Shown in pieces: positions 50,080-59,276 of a stretch of 64,000 nucleotides of DNA. Both the position numbers and the translations under genes were made by a program. Source of the stretch: Catenovulum agarivorans YM01 (lineage in GTDB: Bacteria > Pseudomonadota > Gammaproteobacteria > Enterobacterales > Alteromonadaceae). The stretch lies in the NCBI RefSeq assembly GCF_000281085.1, contig NZ_JH767527.1, forward strand, positions 147,552 through 211,551, written 5' to 3'. The notes under the pieces are model-generated. The model ran no database searches. It saw nothing but the letters and a program-made list of their open reading frames with translations, and had not been told where the DNA came from. The number at the start of each line of letters is the position of its first letter. The first letter of the stretch is position 1.

Positions 50080-50120
50080 GTTCCGAAAGGCAAATTCGCG
50101 CCTTCGGTTACACCAAAGGC
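50080..50120 (-). promoter_or_regulatory. his leader pause hairpin and antiterminator segments
   Basis: On the minus strand, GCCTTTGGT...ACCGAAGGC (50120 to 50100) forms a hairpin that begins at the leader stop codon. Its 3' half (CCGAAGGC) can instead pair with the next GCCTTTCGG (near 50092-50084), which would compete with the terminator stem. These mutually exclusive pairings are what attenuation needs. Confidence 0.75.
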
Positions 50121-50167
50121 TAAGTTAAATGATGATGTCCATGTAATGAATGGTTAAAAAATAACAT
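50120..50167 (-). CDS. hisL: his operon leader peptide
   Basis: A 15-codon open frame, MLFFNHSLHGHHHLT, with five His codons (three consecutive) and AAGG 6 nt before the ATG. Its stop overlaps the start of the pause hairpin. Ribosome stalling at the His codons when charged tRNA-His is scarce would favour the antiterminator. Too short for standard gene calling, but its composition and position are decisive. Confidence 0.93.
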   Translation of the reverse strand: MLFFNHSLHGHHHLT

Positions 50168-50191
50168 GTTAGCCTTAAAAAAGTGCAATTG

Positions 50192-50197
50192 ATAATA
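50192..50197 (-). promoter_or_regulatory. Candidate -10 element of the his promoter
   Basis: TATTAT on the minus strand, about 25 nt upstream of the leader ATG and its SD. A weak TTAATC lies about 15 nt further upstream as a possible -35. The position is right for a short 5' leader. Tentative. Confidence 0.4.
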
Positions 50198-50228
50198 GCG
50201 ATTAAAGTAACTGATTAACTCGGTTAAA

Positions 50229-51587
50229 TCAAGTTGAAGAATTGTTCTTTAATTCAGTGGGTATGCGTATATACATTTCAAATCCACATCCTTTGTCTGA
50301 ATTGGCGACAATTTCTCCGGCTAATTTGTCGCATATTATACTTTTGCAAATAGACATACCAAGGCCAGTGTTGCCATTGTCTCTATTTGTTGTGTAATAG
50401 GGGGTAAATATCTTGTCTAAGTCTTGTTGTTCAACCCCAGAACCATTGTCGGCATAAACAATTAAGACGTGCTTGTCTGTTACCCTATAGTCAAACACGC
50501 TAATTTTAATGTTACCGTCAGTTTTCGCCTTAAACCCATGAGTAAGACTGTTATTTATCAAGTTGATAAAGACCTGGCTTAATGGACCTGGGTAGGAAAA
50601 CATTTCAACTTGTTCTGGAATATCAACCTCTATAGAGTGTTGGGTTTTCTTTAGTTTTGGGTGCAGCGTATTCAGTGTATCTTTAACAAGGGTCGCTAAC
50701 TTAAAAGACCTAAGTTGTTCACTTGTTTGATCTGTTGTAATTTGTTTAAAGCTTTGAATTAAATCAGCTGCTCGCTCAATATTGCTGGCGATTAATGACA
50801 AGGTATTATCCATTTCACTTTGATATTTTTCTAAAGCTTGTTTTGATAGTTTGTTGTTGGCAATTTTATCATTGAGTGTTGCAATCGCTTCTTTTAAATG
50901 ACTTGTTGCAGTGACACAAATACCTATTGGTGTATTTATCTCGTGGGCAAATTCAGGCACGCGCTCGGCGATATCGGACATTTGTCTGTGTTGCAACAGT
51001 TCTTCTTGGTAGTGAGCCATTTCGGTTAACGCATCGTAGGTGAGATTAGCCGTTTGGTCCAATTCACATTGAGTTTTGGCTAATTCATGTTGACTGTTTT
51101 TAAGTTGGGTTTCCGTGTCTACTAATTTTTCGATATTTTGCAGTAGCCCATACATGTATATATCGTCAGCGTCTTCTGTAAGGCACTGGCCTCTTAACTG
51201 TACCCAACGGAACTTTCCTTGACCTATCATTAAACGAAATTCAGCGCAAAAACCGAGTGATTTGTCATCGAGGAAGTGTTTAAACTTTTGTTTTACTTCC
51301 TGTATATCATCAATATGCAACCACATTCGAAGATGTTTGTCGTTGTCCCAATCGAGCTGGCTGACCTTCTTCAGTTTTAACGTATTGTGGTCATAATAAT
51401 ACAACCACTGGTTTTGCAGATTTAGCAACCAAATTTGTTCATGGTTTTGTTTGAGGGTGTTAAGTAGGCCTTTGGTCAGGTTTCGAAACTGTTTGTACGG
51501 TTTTATACGCACAAGCCAATACAGCCAATTAATTAGCAGAAAAAATACAATGATCAACGAATAAATCAGTACCGTTGATGAAGGCAT
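50229..51587 (-). CDS. Orphan PAS-domain sensor histidine kinase
   Basis: 452 aa. One N-terminal membrane segment (about 5-28), a PAS domain (about 40-160, with the PAS_3-type LGFCAEFRLMIGQGKFRWVQLRGQCL), a coiled coil (about 160-212), a HisKA-type region with H215 in EFAHEINTPIG, and HATPase (NLINNSLTHGF, DNGSGVEQQDLDKIFTPYYTT, TGLGMSICKSI). No receiver domain, and no response regulator is adjacent, so its partner is elsewhere. No strong SD is visible; start chosen from the membrane segment. It lies between cca and the his operon in the same direction. Confidence 0.88.
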   Translation of the reverse strand: MPSSTVLIYSLIIVFFLLINWLYWLVRIKPYKQFRNLTKGLLNTLKQNHEQIWLLNLQNQWLYYYDHNTLKLKKVSQLDWDNDKHLRMWLHIDDIQEVKQKFKHFLDDKSLGFCAEFRLMIGQGKFRWVQLRGQCLTEDADDIYMYGLLQNIEKLVDTETQLKNSQHELAKTQCELDQTANLTYDALTEMAHYQEELLQHRQMSDIAERVPEFAHEINTPIGICVTATSHLKEAIATLNDKIANNKLSKQALEKYQSEMDNTLSLIASNIERAADLIQSFKQITTDQTSEQLRSFKLATLVKDTLNTLHPKLKKTQHSIEVDIPEQVEMFSYPGPLSQVFINLINNSLTHGFKAKTDGNIKISVFDYRVTDKHVLIVYADNGSGVEQQDLDKIFTPYYTTNRDNGNTGLGMSICKSIICDKLAGEIVANSDKGCGFEMYIRIPTELKNNSST

Positions 51588-51661
51588 AGAGGCTGTCTTA
51601 ATAAGTTAACATAATGTTACAGTGTAGACAGTGTCTATGCGATCTCGCAAGTTTCTGTAAG

Positions 51662-52885
51662 CTAAATTTGTGCTTTGAGTGCTTTTATTACATTTATACG
51701 TTTGTCGTATATCTGTTGTTTAATCCCTAACCCGCTAAAACCTTGCTCAATAAACTCTTTTGCTGTTACTTGTAAGCAAGCATCGGCAACTTTTTGGACA
51801 AATTCAAACTGCGGATATTGCCTAGTTTCAAAGTCTTTGCGTCCTTTAAAATCGGCCAAGCAGCATAATAAAAACTGTTTGAATCGCTCGGGTTTTCGCC
51901 ACAAGTCTGTTCGGTCAAACATTTTTAAATAAGTCACTGGTTTTAACTCAAACGCTTTATGCGTATGGCAATGAAACTCGCTAGTAATGCTTGCTAGATC
52001 GCGATAGTGGTTGGGGATACGTAGTCTTTTACACATATCTTCGACCAGTTTGACCCCTGCTTTTTCATGGCCGTGATGCCGAGGCCATAACTCTTGTGGA
52101 GTTAATCCTTTGCCTAAATCATGGCATAGCGCGGCAAATCTGACTTCTGCTAAGTCACTCAATTTAGCCGCTTGCTGCAAAACCATCATGCAATGTACAC
52201 CTGTATCTATTTCTGGGTGCCATTTTTCTGGATTAGGGACGCCCCATAAACAATCTAACTCTGGAAATAATACTTCGAGTGCACCTATATCACGTAATGT
52301 TTGAAAATAAACTTGTGGCGCTTTTGTTGTTAACGCTTTTTCTGTCTCTAACCAAACACGCTCTGCTTGTAAGTGATTAATTTCGCCGTTTTCGACCATA
52401 GATTGCATAAGCGTTAAAGTTTCAGCTGCAATCGAAAAACCTAAGTTATGGTAACGTGTAGCAAAACGGGCTACACGTAAAACTCGTAAAGGATCTTCAC
52501 TAAAAGCAGCAGAGACATGCCGCAAGGTTTTGTTGTTAAGGTCTTGTTGACCGCCATAAGGATCTATGATTTGGCCGTTTACATCTTCAGCTAACGCATT
52601 TATGGTTAAATCACGGCGAATAAGATCTTGTTCTAACGTAATGCTTGAATCAAACTTACATTCAAAGCCTGTATGACCGGCAGAGGTTTTTCGTTCGGTG
52701 CGTGCTAATGCATATTCTTGTTTTGTTTTAGGGTGGAGAAATACCGGAAAATCTTTACCAACTTGTTGGTAACCTAATTCAAGCATTTGCTCTGGCGTTG
52801 CACCAACCACTACCCAGTCTTTATCTTTGACTGGAATAGACAATAGTTTGTCTCTGACTGCACCACCAACTAAATAGACTTGCAT
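51662..52885 (-). CDS. cca: CCA-adding enzyme with HD domain (multifunctional CCA protein)
   Basis: About 407 aa. The class II nucleotidyltransferase head starts [15 protein letters not shown] with the metal pair in [19 protein letters not shown] and the [13 protein letters not shown] neck region follow. The C-terminal part has an HD phosphohydrolase motif ([12 protein letters not shown]), as in the E. coli type. It adds or repairs the 3' CCA of tRNAs. I use ATG 52885, preceded by GAGG, because family members start at M.[10 protein letters not shown]; an in-frame ATG at 52909 would add eight residues. Confidence 0.95.
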   Translation of the reverse strand: MQVYLVGGAVRDKLLSIPVKDKDWVVVGATPEQMLELGYQQVGKDFPVFLHPKTKQEYALARTERKTSAGHTGFECKFDSSITLEQDLIRRDLTINALAEDVNGQIIDPYGGQQDLNNKTLRHVSAAFSEDPLRVLRVARFATRYHNLGFSIAAETLTLMQSMVENGEINHLQAERVWLETEKALTTKAPQVYFQTLRDIGALEVLFPELDCLWGVPNPEKWHPEIDTGVHCMMVLQQAAKLSDLAEVRFAALCHDLGKGLTPQELWPRHHGHEKAGVKLVEDMCKRLRIPNHYRDLASITSEFHCHTHKAFELKPVTYLKMFDRTDLWRKPERFKQFLLCCLADFKGRKDFETRQYPQFEFVQKVADACLQVTAKEFIEQGFSGLGIKQQIYDKRINVIKALKAQI

Positions 52886-52956
52886 TAACACCTCTTGGAA
52901 TTTTTCCATTCAACCACTACTATAACGCGTCTTGCGTTAAAACTAATTGGGATATT

Positions 52957-54588
52957 ATGTATAAAGCTTTTTTTGGGCTCAAGGAAATTCCGTTTTCAAT
53001 TGCACCTAATCCAGAATACTTGTACATGAGTGAACGGCATAAAGAGGCGTTAGCTCATTTATTATTTGGATTAAATGAAACAGGCGGGTTTGTATTATTA
53101 ACTGGTGAAGTAGGAACTGGCAAAACTACAGTTTCCCGCTGTTTGTTAGCACAAATCCCGGATAATACCCAAATTGCTTTTATCCTAAACCCAACATTAA
53201 CAGAGTGGGAGTTATTGGCCACTGTTTGTGATGAATTTAAGATAGGTTATGATGCAGACAAAGCCAGCATCAAAACACTAACAGATGCAATCAAGCTGTT
53301 TTTACAACAGCAACATGAATTAAATAACAAGTGTTTGTTAATTATTGATGAAGCGCAACACTTAAGAGCTGAAGTATTAGAGCAGTTAAGGTTATTAACC
53401 AACTTAGAAACAAATACCAAAAAATTGCTGCAAGTGATCTTAATTGGCCAACCTGAATTACAAGCTTTATTAAAACGCCAAGAACTGCGTCAATTAGCCC
53501 AACGTATTACCGCTAGATATCATTTATTACCATTAACCGAATCACAAATTGCCTATTACATAAATCATAGAATGAAAGTTGCTGGTTGTGACAGTGCGGT
53601 GTTTACCAAAGCGGCCGTCGCGGCTATTTACCAAGTAAGTAAAGGCATTCCGCGTGTCATAAATTTATTGTGTGATAGGGCGTTGATGGGTGCGTATGCT
53701 GCAAATAAGTTAAAGGTCGATAAACCAATAGTCTTATCTGCAGCTAAAGAGGTTGTAGATTTTGAGCAAGTTAAAACCGCTACTGGATTAACTTGGTTAA
53801 AACGAGATTATGCGTATATTGCTGCGATTGTTGTTTTAGTCACCGCATTTTTCACTTTTCAACAATTAAGCAATGATGGGGTAGCTGCACAGCCAAATGA
53901 GCAATCGACTAGTCAAATGATTGAACAAGTTAAACCAACTGCAGTCGACAAACTAGCCAGTTTGCAAGGCACTTTACCAGAGCAATTTAGCTACCTGGCA
54001 AACTTATGGCAATTGCCAACAGATGCGCTAGTTACAGGTAAAAACCAAGGCGCCGCGCAAATATCCAATGCCTGTCAAAGCTTTGCTAAATTTGAACTCG
54101 CTTGTCAAAACTGGCAAGGCTCGTTTGCGCAATTATTAAGCTTGAATATTCCTGCTGTTATTGAACTTTATTTACCAAACCAGAGTATCCGTTACGCTGT
54201 GTTGTCAGCTGCAAATAAAAACGCAGGTGATTGGCAAGCTAGTCAGCTAACTTTGACAATTGACAATCAGAGTATTGAACTGAGCTTTGCGGAGTTAAAG
54301 AATATGTGGCGTGGTCAAGCTTTGTATATATGGCAGCCACCCTTTATTGACCAAGTTGATGTAATTAGCGCTGATAGTGAACTGAAACAAATTCAGTGGT
54401 TGGACAGCCAACTCAATGCACTGCTAAATAAACCTAGACGTTTAACTGAATCTTTCGATGAGGTTTTAGTCAACAACCTAAAAGCGATGCAAATCAATAG
54501 TGGTTTAGCCATTAAAAGCAAAGCGGATATTAGCTTGCAAACTTTAATTCAACAAAACACGCTCAACCGAGTCGCTCGAATTTATTAG
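52957..54588 (+). CDS. exeA: ExeA-type AAA+ ATPase of type II secretion
   Basis: 543 aa. The family start MYKAFFGLKEIPFSIAPNPEYLYMS is followed by Walker A GEVGTGKTT and Walker B CLLIIDEAQHL. A membrane segment lies at about 286-304 and the C-terminal periplasmic part ends in a peptidoglycan-binding-like segment (SFDEVLVNNLKAMQINSGL). ExeA with ExeB helps pass or assemble the GspD secretin through peptidoglycan. exeB follows 8 nt later. Other gsp genes are not in this window. Confidence 0.9.
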   Translation: MYKAFFGLKEIPFSIAPNPEYLYMSERHKEALAHLLFGLNETGGFVLLTGEVGTGKTTVSRCLLAQIPDNTQIAFILNPTLTEWELLATVCDEFKIGYDADKASIKTLTDAIKLFLQQQHELNNKCLLIIDEAQHLRAEVLEQLRLLTNLETNTKKLLQVILIGQPELQALLKRQELRQLAQRITARYHLLPLTESQIAYYINHRMKVAGCDSAVFTKAAVAAIYQVSKGIPRVINLLCDRALMGAYAANKLKVDKPIVLSAAKEVVDFEQVKTATGLTWLKRDYAYIAAIVVLVTAFFTFQQLSNDGVAAQPNEQSTSQMIEQVKPTAVDKLASLQGTLPEQFSYLANLWQLPTDALVTGKNQGAAQISNACQSFAKFELACQNWQGSFAQLLSLNIPAVIELYLPNQSIRYAVLSAANKNAGDWQASQLTLTIDNQSIELSFAELKNMWRGQALYIWQPPFIDQVDVISADSELKQIQWLDSQLNALLNKPRRLTESFDEVLVNNLKAMQINSGLAIKSKADISLQTLIQQNTLNRVARIY

Positions 54589-54596
54589 GAACTAAG

Positions 54597-55394
54597 ATGT
54601 CGATACTATTAGCAGCACAGAAGCGACAACAAGCTCAAGGACAAGACGATACACAAGTTTACGCGGATGAAGATAGCTCTGAAATGGCGATGCAAAATCG
54701 CACTAAACTTGGTTATGCGTCAGTATTGGTTGCAGCTTCAGTCGCTTTTGCACTTGTAACTTGGGGATTATCTACAAACAAACAACCAGAAAACCCCCAA
54801 CAAGTTAGCGCTCAACCAATTGCACAGAAAAAATTACCAGTAAAAGATGTTGAACATACAGTTTTATTGGGTGACATAAATTTAGCCAACAGCCAGAAAC
54901 AAACAGAAAAAGTTGCTGAGGAAACGAGCCGAGTCGAACAAGTTGAGCAGACCGAGCAAGTGCAACAAGTCATTTCAGCCGCGCCTTCACAAGAAATTGA
55001 TAAACGCATTAGGCCGATTGAAAATGCGCAAGCACAAGCGTTAGATATAGACCCCAAGTTACTTGCTAAATTTAATGCAGCAGTTGCACAAACCATGAGT
55101 GAAGAACAAAACACTGATGGAGAGTTAGTAATACCGCAAGCTACAGCTGAAACTAAACCTTTGGTGAATTACCCAGAATCATTTCAAGCAAGTATTCCCG
55201 AGCTAGATTTTCAAACACATATTTATTCGTCTGAAGCGAAACAGCGCTGGGTTAAGGTCAATGGTAAAATTGTTAAGGAAGAACAAGAGGTGGCCACTGG
55301 GTTAGTGGTTAAAGAGATAAAACCGCAGCAAGTTATTTTAGCCTACAAGGGCAAAAATTTTAGTTTGCCAGCTCTTACGAGCTGGCGTTTCTAA
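54597..55394 (+). CDS. exeB: General secretion pathway protein B (ExeB/GspB)
   Basis: 265 aa. A cytoplasmic N-terminus starting MSILLAAQKRQQ, one membrane segment (about 37-57), a Gln/Glu-rich linker (about 60-180) and the conserved C-terminal domain (about 195-262; LDFQTHIYSSEAKQRWVKVNGKIVKEEQ, GLVVKEIKPQQVILAYKG). It forms the inner-membrane complex with ExeA. The gene ends 13 nt before the convergent DUF3014 gene. Confidence 0.88.
   Translation: MSILLAAQKRQQAQGQDDTQVYADEDSSEMAMQNRTKLGYASVLVAASVAFALVTWGLSTNKQPENPQQVSAQPIAQKKLPVKDVEHTVLLGDINLANSQKQTEKVAEETSRVEQVEQTEQVQQVISAAPSQEIDKRIRPIENAQAQALDIDPKLLAKFNAAVAQTMSEEQNTDGELVIPQATAETKPLVNYPESFQASIPELDFQTHIYSSEAKQRWVKVNGKIVKEEQEVATGLVVKEIKPQQVILAYKGKNFSLPALTSWRF
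55367..55390 (+). terminator. Hairpin overlapping the exeB stop region
   Basis: A perfect 8-bp stem (gccagctc, 55367-55374; gagctggc, 55379-55386) with a TTAC loop, followed by gtttct, lies in the last codons of exeB. The short T tract makes termination modest. It fits the 13-nt convergent gap, where there is no space for a normal terminator. Confidence 0.45.
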
Positions 55395-55407
55395 TTGGAT
55401 AAATCAA

Positions 55408-56283
55408 TCAGTAGTTTTTAACCAATTCGGCGCGAATTTGCTCCAAACGTGCTTGCACTTTCATCTGATTTTTAGGTCCCATACGAATCAACAGCTTTTG
55501 AATATCTGATAAAGCTTCTAATTCAGGATCTGCATATTTATACATAGCTGAAGGTGCAACTAACTTAATTTCTTTTTCAATAACTGGTGTTGCTAGCGCA
55601 ACATCAATTGCGTCAATAAGTTTGTCGACAAATGCTTGATCGTTGTAACCAATCTCTTGGTAGGCGTCGTCCATCAAAGGTTGATATTTTTTCAAATTAT
55701 CGACCAAGGTATCTGTACTAACCATACTTAACAGCGATACATAGGGGTCGTAACGTTTAAACGAACTTGCATCTAGCGTATAGGTATTGTCTGCACTAGC
55801 AACAACTTTCATCGGCTCTGAAGGCGCGGTGACTGGAGCATGTTTTTGCATCAAGTCGCCTTTAGCAGCGTTATCAACAAACACAACAAATTTGCGGATT
55901 AAATCTTGATTAACAAACAAAGGCGACGCGGAAGTACCTGAATACACCGAAGATAAATCAGCTTTAACCACAGTGTCACTTTGATTTAAGCTCGGCAATT
56001 CTGGTTTAGGTGGCTTAGCTGGTTCAGGTTCAGGTATGTCCATTGATTCTGGAGCTTTGACAGCTGGCTTTTGTACTATTGGTTCAATATTTTTGGGCGT
56101 TTCAATCTGTGGTGGAGGCGTATAAGTTGGTTTAGGCGCTTCAACAGCTATAGGCTCAGGCTTCACAGGCTCTGCGTCATCACCTGAAAACAACAGGTAA
56201 CCGACGCCAACAGCTAGCACTGCAACCCCGACACCAATTAAAATAAATGGTTTTGACGAATTCGTATTGGCTTCTTCAGACAT
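55408..56283 (-). CDS. DUF3014 family membrane-anchored protein
   Basis: About 291 aa from the ATG at 56283, which has AAGGAGG 6 nt upstream; an in-frame ATG at 56346 would add 21 residues without an SD. A single membrane anchor (about residues 13-31) is followed by a Pro/Glu-rich linker (about 37-100) and a DUF3014 domain (about 105-285; SASPLFVNQDLIRKFVVFVDNAAKGD, RYDPYVSLLSMVS). The family is of unknown function and periplasmic by topology. Confidence 0.85.
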   Translation of the reverse strand: MSEEANTNSSKPFILIGVGVAVLAVGVGYLLFSGDDAEPVKPEPIAVEAPKPTYTPPPQIETPKNIEPIVQKPAVKAPESMDIPEPEPAKPPKPELPSLNQSDTVVKADLSSVYSGTSASPLFVNQDLIRKFVVFVDNAAKGDLMQKHAPVTAPSEPMKVVASADNTYTLDASSFKRYDPYVSLLSMVSTDTLVDNLKKYQPLMDDAYQEIGYNDQAFVDKLIDAIDVALATPVIEKEIKLVAPSAMYKYADPELEALSDIQKLLIRMGPKNQMKVQARLEQIRAELVKNY

Positions 56284-56352
56284 AACTGCCTCCTTAAAAT
56301 GCAGATTCCAATTAATTAAGAACAATACAGACCAGTATAAGTTCAAATTTAA

Positions 56353-57081
56353 TTATAAATAAAGCGGCGCCATGCGGCGCCAGTAATACCCTCGATGCGC
56401 TCGTTCTTCCCACACATACAACTTATGCTCAATATTTTGATTGCGCAAGATGTCACTTAAATCTCGGTTGTTTTGATAAAACGGGTCTTCTTCACCTATT
56501 ACCAGTGTAATATCCATCGACCTAAGTTGCTTGAGAATTTTGTTACATTGTAAATTCGGTAGAAAGTGAGTGGGGGTGTTGAAATAAACCTCTTCACTAT
56601 AATAACCGTCGAACAAATCTTTAAAATATTCAACATTTAACGTTAAATCGAAGCGACCGCTGAACGCAACTAATTTTTTAAACTTATTTGGATGCCTAAA
56701 TGCAATATTTGCAGCGTGAAAAGCACCAAGGCTGCAACCATGTGAGATAGTTACCGGATTTTTATTTTTCTTTTTCATAAAAGGCAATACTTCTTTTAGA
56801 ATGTATTGCTCATATGCAAGGTAACGTTGTATGCGCCCTGATGGATGTGCCCAAAAACAATAAAAAGATTCTCCGTCAATACCGTCGACACAATACAACT
56901 GTAACTCACCTGCATTAATTCTGTCTTCGATTTGTGCGGGCATGCGCAAATCTTCATATTCAAAAAAACGTCCACCTCGGGTCGGGAATACCAATACCTT
57001 TTCGCCGGAGTGACCAAACACGAGCAACTCCATTTCTCGCTCAAGGTTTTTACTCCACCATTTATGGTACTCTCGATTCAT
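56353..57081 (-). CDS. Putative esterase (esterase D/YbbA-like alpha/beta hydrolase)
   Basis: 242 aa, no signal peptide. The nucleophile elbow is SHGCSLGAFHA; the acid is likely in VIGEEDPF and the His in RAHRGYYWRR. The N-terminus MNREYHKWWSKNLEREMELLVFGHSGEKVLVFPTRGGRFFEYED is typical of a putative-esterase family common in marine gammaproteobacteria. Substrate unknown. It lies 18 nt after the AXE1-like gene and shares its direction. Confidence 0.8.
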   Translation of the reverse strand: MNREYHKWWSKNLEREMELLVFGHSGEKVLVFPTRGGRFFEYEDLRMPAQIEDRINAGELQLYCVDGIDGESFYCFWAHPSGRIQRYLAYEQYILKEVLPFMKKKNKNPVTISHGCSLGAFHAANIAFRHPNKFKKLVAFSGRFDLTLNVEYFKDLFDGYYSEEVYFNTPTHFLPNLQCNKILKQLRSMDITLVIGEEDPFYQNNRDLSDILRNQNIEHKLYVWEERAHRGYYWRRMAPLYL

Positions 57082-57099
57082 TTCCCTTACCTTTAAAGC

Positions 57100-58050
57100 C
57101 TAGATGTCGGCAAAAAATTCACTTAACTCGTTTAATAGCAGCCTAGATTCTTGCTGTTGTTCTGGATACTCATAGTGGCCCGCAGTCAAAACATATAGCT
57201 GTTTTTCACAATTTAGTGCGTTGTAAACCGCAAACTGCCCAGGCGGCGCAACCATAGGATCAAAACGAGCGGCGGCAATATGTACAGGCACATTTATGTA
57301 TCTCGCCGCTATTGCAGCATCGTAATATGACAAAGTCGTTAAAACTGCTTCTGGATGTTTGCGGCAATATAGTTGCACTGCTGCACCACTACCTGTTGTT
57401 TTGAGTGCCAGTCTGAGTAAGTGATTACCAAAACTCGGTACGTTAAAATGCGCTTTTTTGATGCGTGAATCCCACGCCAATGCCATCGCACCAATTCCAC
57501 CGGAAAAACTAATACCTAATAAACCTATATGGCCAGAAAGATGAGGAAACAATCTAAGTAAACAACTTACTGAGGTCCAAATATCTTCAACACAACCTCG
57601 AAATATATATTGTTTGGGTTTATCTATATCATGCAAGACGTGCCAATGTGGTTGGGAAGAAACGCCGGGATAATGACTTAAACTTAAGCCTCTATGACAT
57701 ATAAACAGCAACGCACTGTCATGATTAAAGGGCAGATGAAAATCTGGCTCGCTGCGTCCGCCATAACCATGGCCAATAACAAAACCGCGTTTAATTTCCC
57801 CTGACGCTGGTAAGCATAACCAACCTTTTACAGTTGCATTGTCGGTTGAACGAAAAGCAATTTTAAAAACTCTTAAATTGTCTCTTGTGATGCCAGTGTC
57901 AATTAACTCAGGGTGAGGCGCGACACTTAATGATTCACTCAGTTTGTGCCGCCAGAATGATTCGTAATCATCCGGTGTTTCTGGTGATTTAACCCTAAGC
58001 AGTTGGTCAAGTGTGTAACCATATGAAGGGTCAAAATCGAAATGTGGCAT
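57100..58050 (-). CDS. Acetyl-xylan-esterase-like (AXE1 family) hydrolase
   Basis: About 316 aa, no signal peptide. Family pattern: tryptophan-containing N-terminus (YESFWRHKL), KGWLCLPASG, the nucleophile LGISFSGGIGAMALAWDSR, the acid AARFDPMVAPPGQFAVYNAL and the His in TAGHYEYP. AXE1/cephalosporin-C deacetylases remove acetyl groups from small oligosaccharides or antibiotics inside the cell. I use the ATG at 58050, with GGGAAAG just upstream, over an in-frame ATG five codons earlier. Confidence 0.8.
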   Translation of the reverse strand: MPHFDFDPSYGYTLDQLLRVKSPETPDDYESFWRHKLSESLSVAPHPELIDTGITRDNLRVFKIAFRSTDNATVKGWLCLPASGEIKRGFVIGHGYGGRSEPDFHLPFNHDSALLFICHRGLSLSHYPGVSSQPHWHVLHDIDKPKQYIFRGCVEDIWTSVSCLLRLFPHLSGHIGLLGISFSGGIGAMALAWDSRIKKAHFNVPSFGNHLLRLALKTTGSGAAVQLYCRKHPEAVLTTLSYYDAAIAARYINVPVHIAAARFDPMVAPPGQFAVYNALNCEKQLYVLTAGHYEYPEQQQESRLLLNELSEFFADI

Positions 58051-58267
58051 TAAACTTTCCCGCAACGCAACTATTCAATAAAACTAACACACTATGAGGG
58101 GATAAAAAACACCAATTGCACTTTAAACCTAGGAGCAATAATGATTTTGCCTAGTTTTTATACGCTTAAACAAAAAGTTGTAAAAATTTAGTTGCTTAAT
58201 TGCCGTTTGTGTCCAACACTATTTGTATAAATTTCCATTTTTCATCAGTTAAATAAGAAACAAAAGT

Positions 58268-58633
58268 ATGGCTATACCGGTTTTAATTTGCGATGACTCA
58301 AGTTTTGCTCGAAAGCAGATGGCACGAGCCTTGCCTGAAGGCTGGGAAGTAGAAGTCAGCTTTGCATGTAATGGTGAAGAGGCAATCCAAGCAATAAAAG
58401 AAGGCAAAGGTGAAATAGTTTTTTTAGACTTAACCATGCCTGTACTTGATGGCTTTGGCACGCTGGCACAAATAAAGCAGCAAGACTTAAATGCTATGGT
58501 GATTGTTGTATCTGGTGATATTCAACCAGAAGCGCATACCGAAGTTATGGGATTAGGAGCAATGGAGTTTATAAAAAAGCCTGCTTCCAAAGAAAAAGTA
58601 TTAGAAGTACTGAAACGATTCGGTGTGATTTAA
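58268..58633 (+). CDS. CheY-like single-domain response regulator
   Basis: 121 aa receiver only. Acidic pair D9-D10, phosphoacceptor D54 in VFLDLTMPVLDG, Thr/Ser in VVVSGDI and conserved Lys in FIKKPAS. It heads a three-gene unit with a CheC-like phosphatase (22 nt downstream) and a diguanylate cyclase. That grouping suggests the CheC-like protein dephosphorylates this receiver and that the pair sets the cyclase output. Confidence 0.92.
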   Translation: MAIPVLICDDSSFARKQMARALPEGWEVEVSFACNGEEAIQAIKEGKGEIVFLDLTMPVLDGFGTLAQIKQQDLNAMVIVVSGDIQPEAHTEVMGLGAMEFIKKPASKEKVLEVLKRFGVI

Positions 58634-58655
58634 CCCCAAAATAGAGAAAGTATTT

Positions 58656-59276
58656 GTGACTCAAACCGCGAATGTATCCATAACAGAAGACCAAAGAGAT
58701 TGTTACCAAGAAATTAGCAATGTTGCCATGGGGCAAGCTGCTGATTTATTGGCTCGGCTTTTAGGTGTCAAAGTTATTTTACCTATACCTGTGGTTAACC
58801 TGATTGAGGTTAACGAACTGCGTATGGCATTAAGTGGTATCGAGAATTCAGAAACGGTTTCAGGTGTTTGTCAGGGATTTATAGGTAATGGAATATCGGG
58901 CGAAGCCTTATTAATATTTAACGATACCAGCTTTAATGATATTTCTGACCTACTAAAATATGGGGGCGTTGCGGATAAATCGCTGGAATTAGAGTTATTG
59001 ATGGATGTAGCCAACATTTTAATCGGCGCTTGTTTGCGCGGCGTTGGTGAACAACTCGATGTTGGATTTAGCCAAGGACACCCGGTTGTGTTGGGGCAGC
59101 ATGTAAACTTAAATGATTTAGTTGCTGCTAATAATTACCGATGGACTAAAACATTGGCGATTGAAATCAACTATAAAATTGAAGGTTACAACATTAATTG
59201 TGATTTGTTGCTTTTGTTTGCCGAAGACGCAATAGAAGTATTGAATAGAAAAGTTAACTACTTACTGGAAGATTGA
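58656..59276 (+). CDS. cheC: CheC-like phosphatase of a CheY-type regulator
   Basis: 206 aa CheC/CheX-fold protein. Two candidate active-site helices are visible: EISNVAMGQAADLLARLLGVKVILPIP (E-x2-N) and MDVANILIGACLRGVGEQL (D-x2-N). CheC proteins dephosphorylate CheY-P. The start is a GTG at 58656 with AGAGAAAG upstream. Its TGA stop overlaps the ATG of the diguanylate cyclase (TGATG), a sign of coupling. Confidence 0.85.
   Translation: MTQTANVSITEDQRDCYQEISNVAMGQAADLLARLLGVKVILPIPVVNLIEVNELRMALSGIENSETVSGVCQGFIGNGISGEALLIFNDTSFNDISDLLKYGGVADKSLELELLMDVANILIGACLRGVGEQLDVGFSQGHPVVLGQHVNLNDLVAANNYRWTKTLAIEINYKIEGYNINCDLLLLFAEDAIEVLNRKVNYLLED

Noticed and set aside
49966..50157. 63-codon plus-strand frame across the his leader
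   Set aside because: It overlaps the leader peptide, antiterminator and attenuator on the other strand, which explain the region fully.
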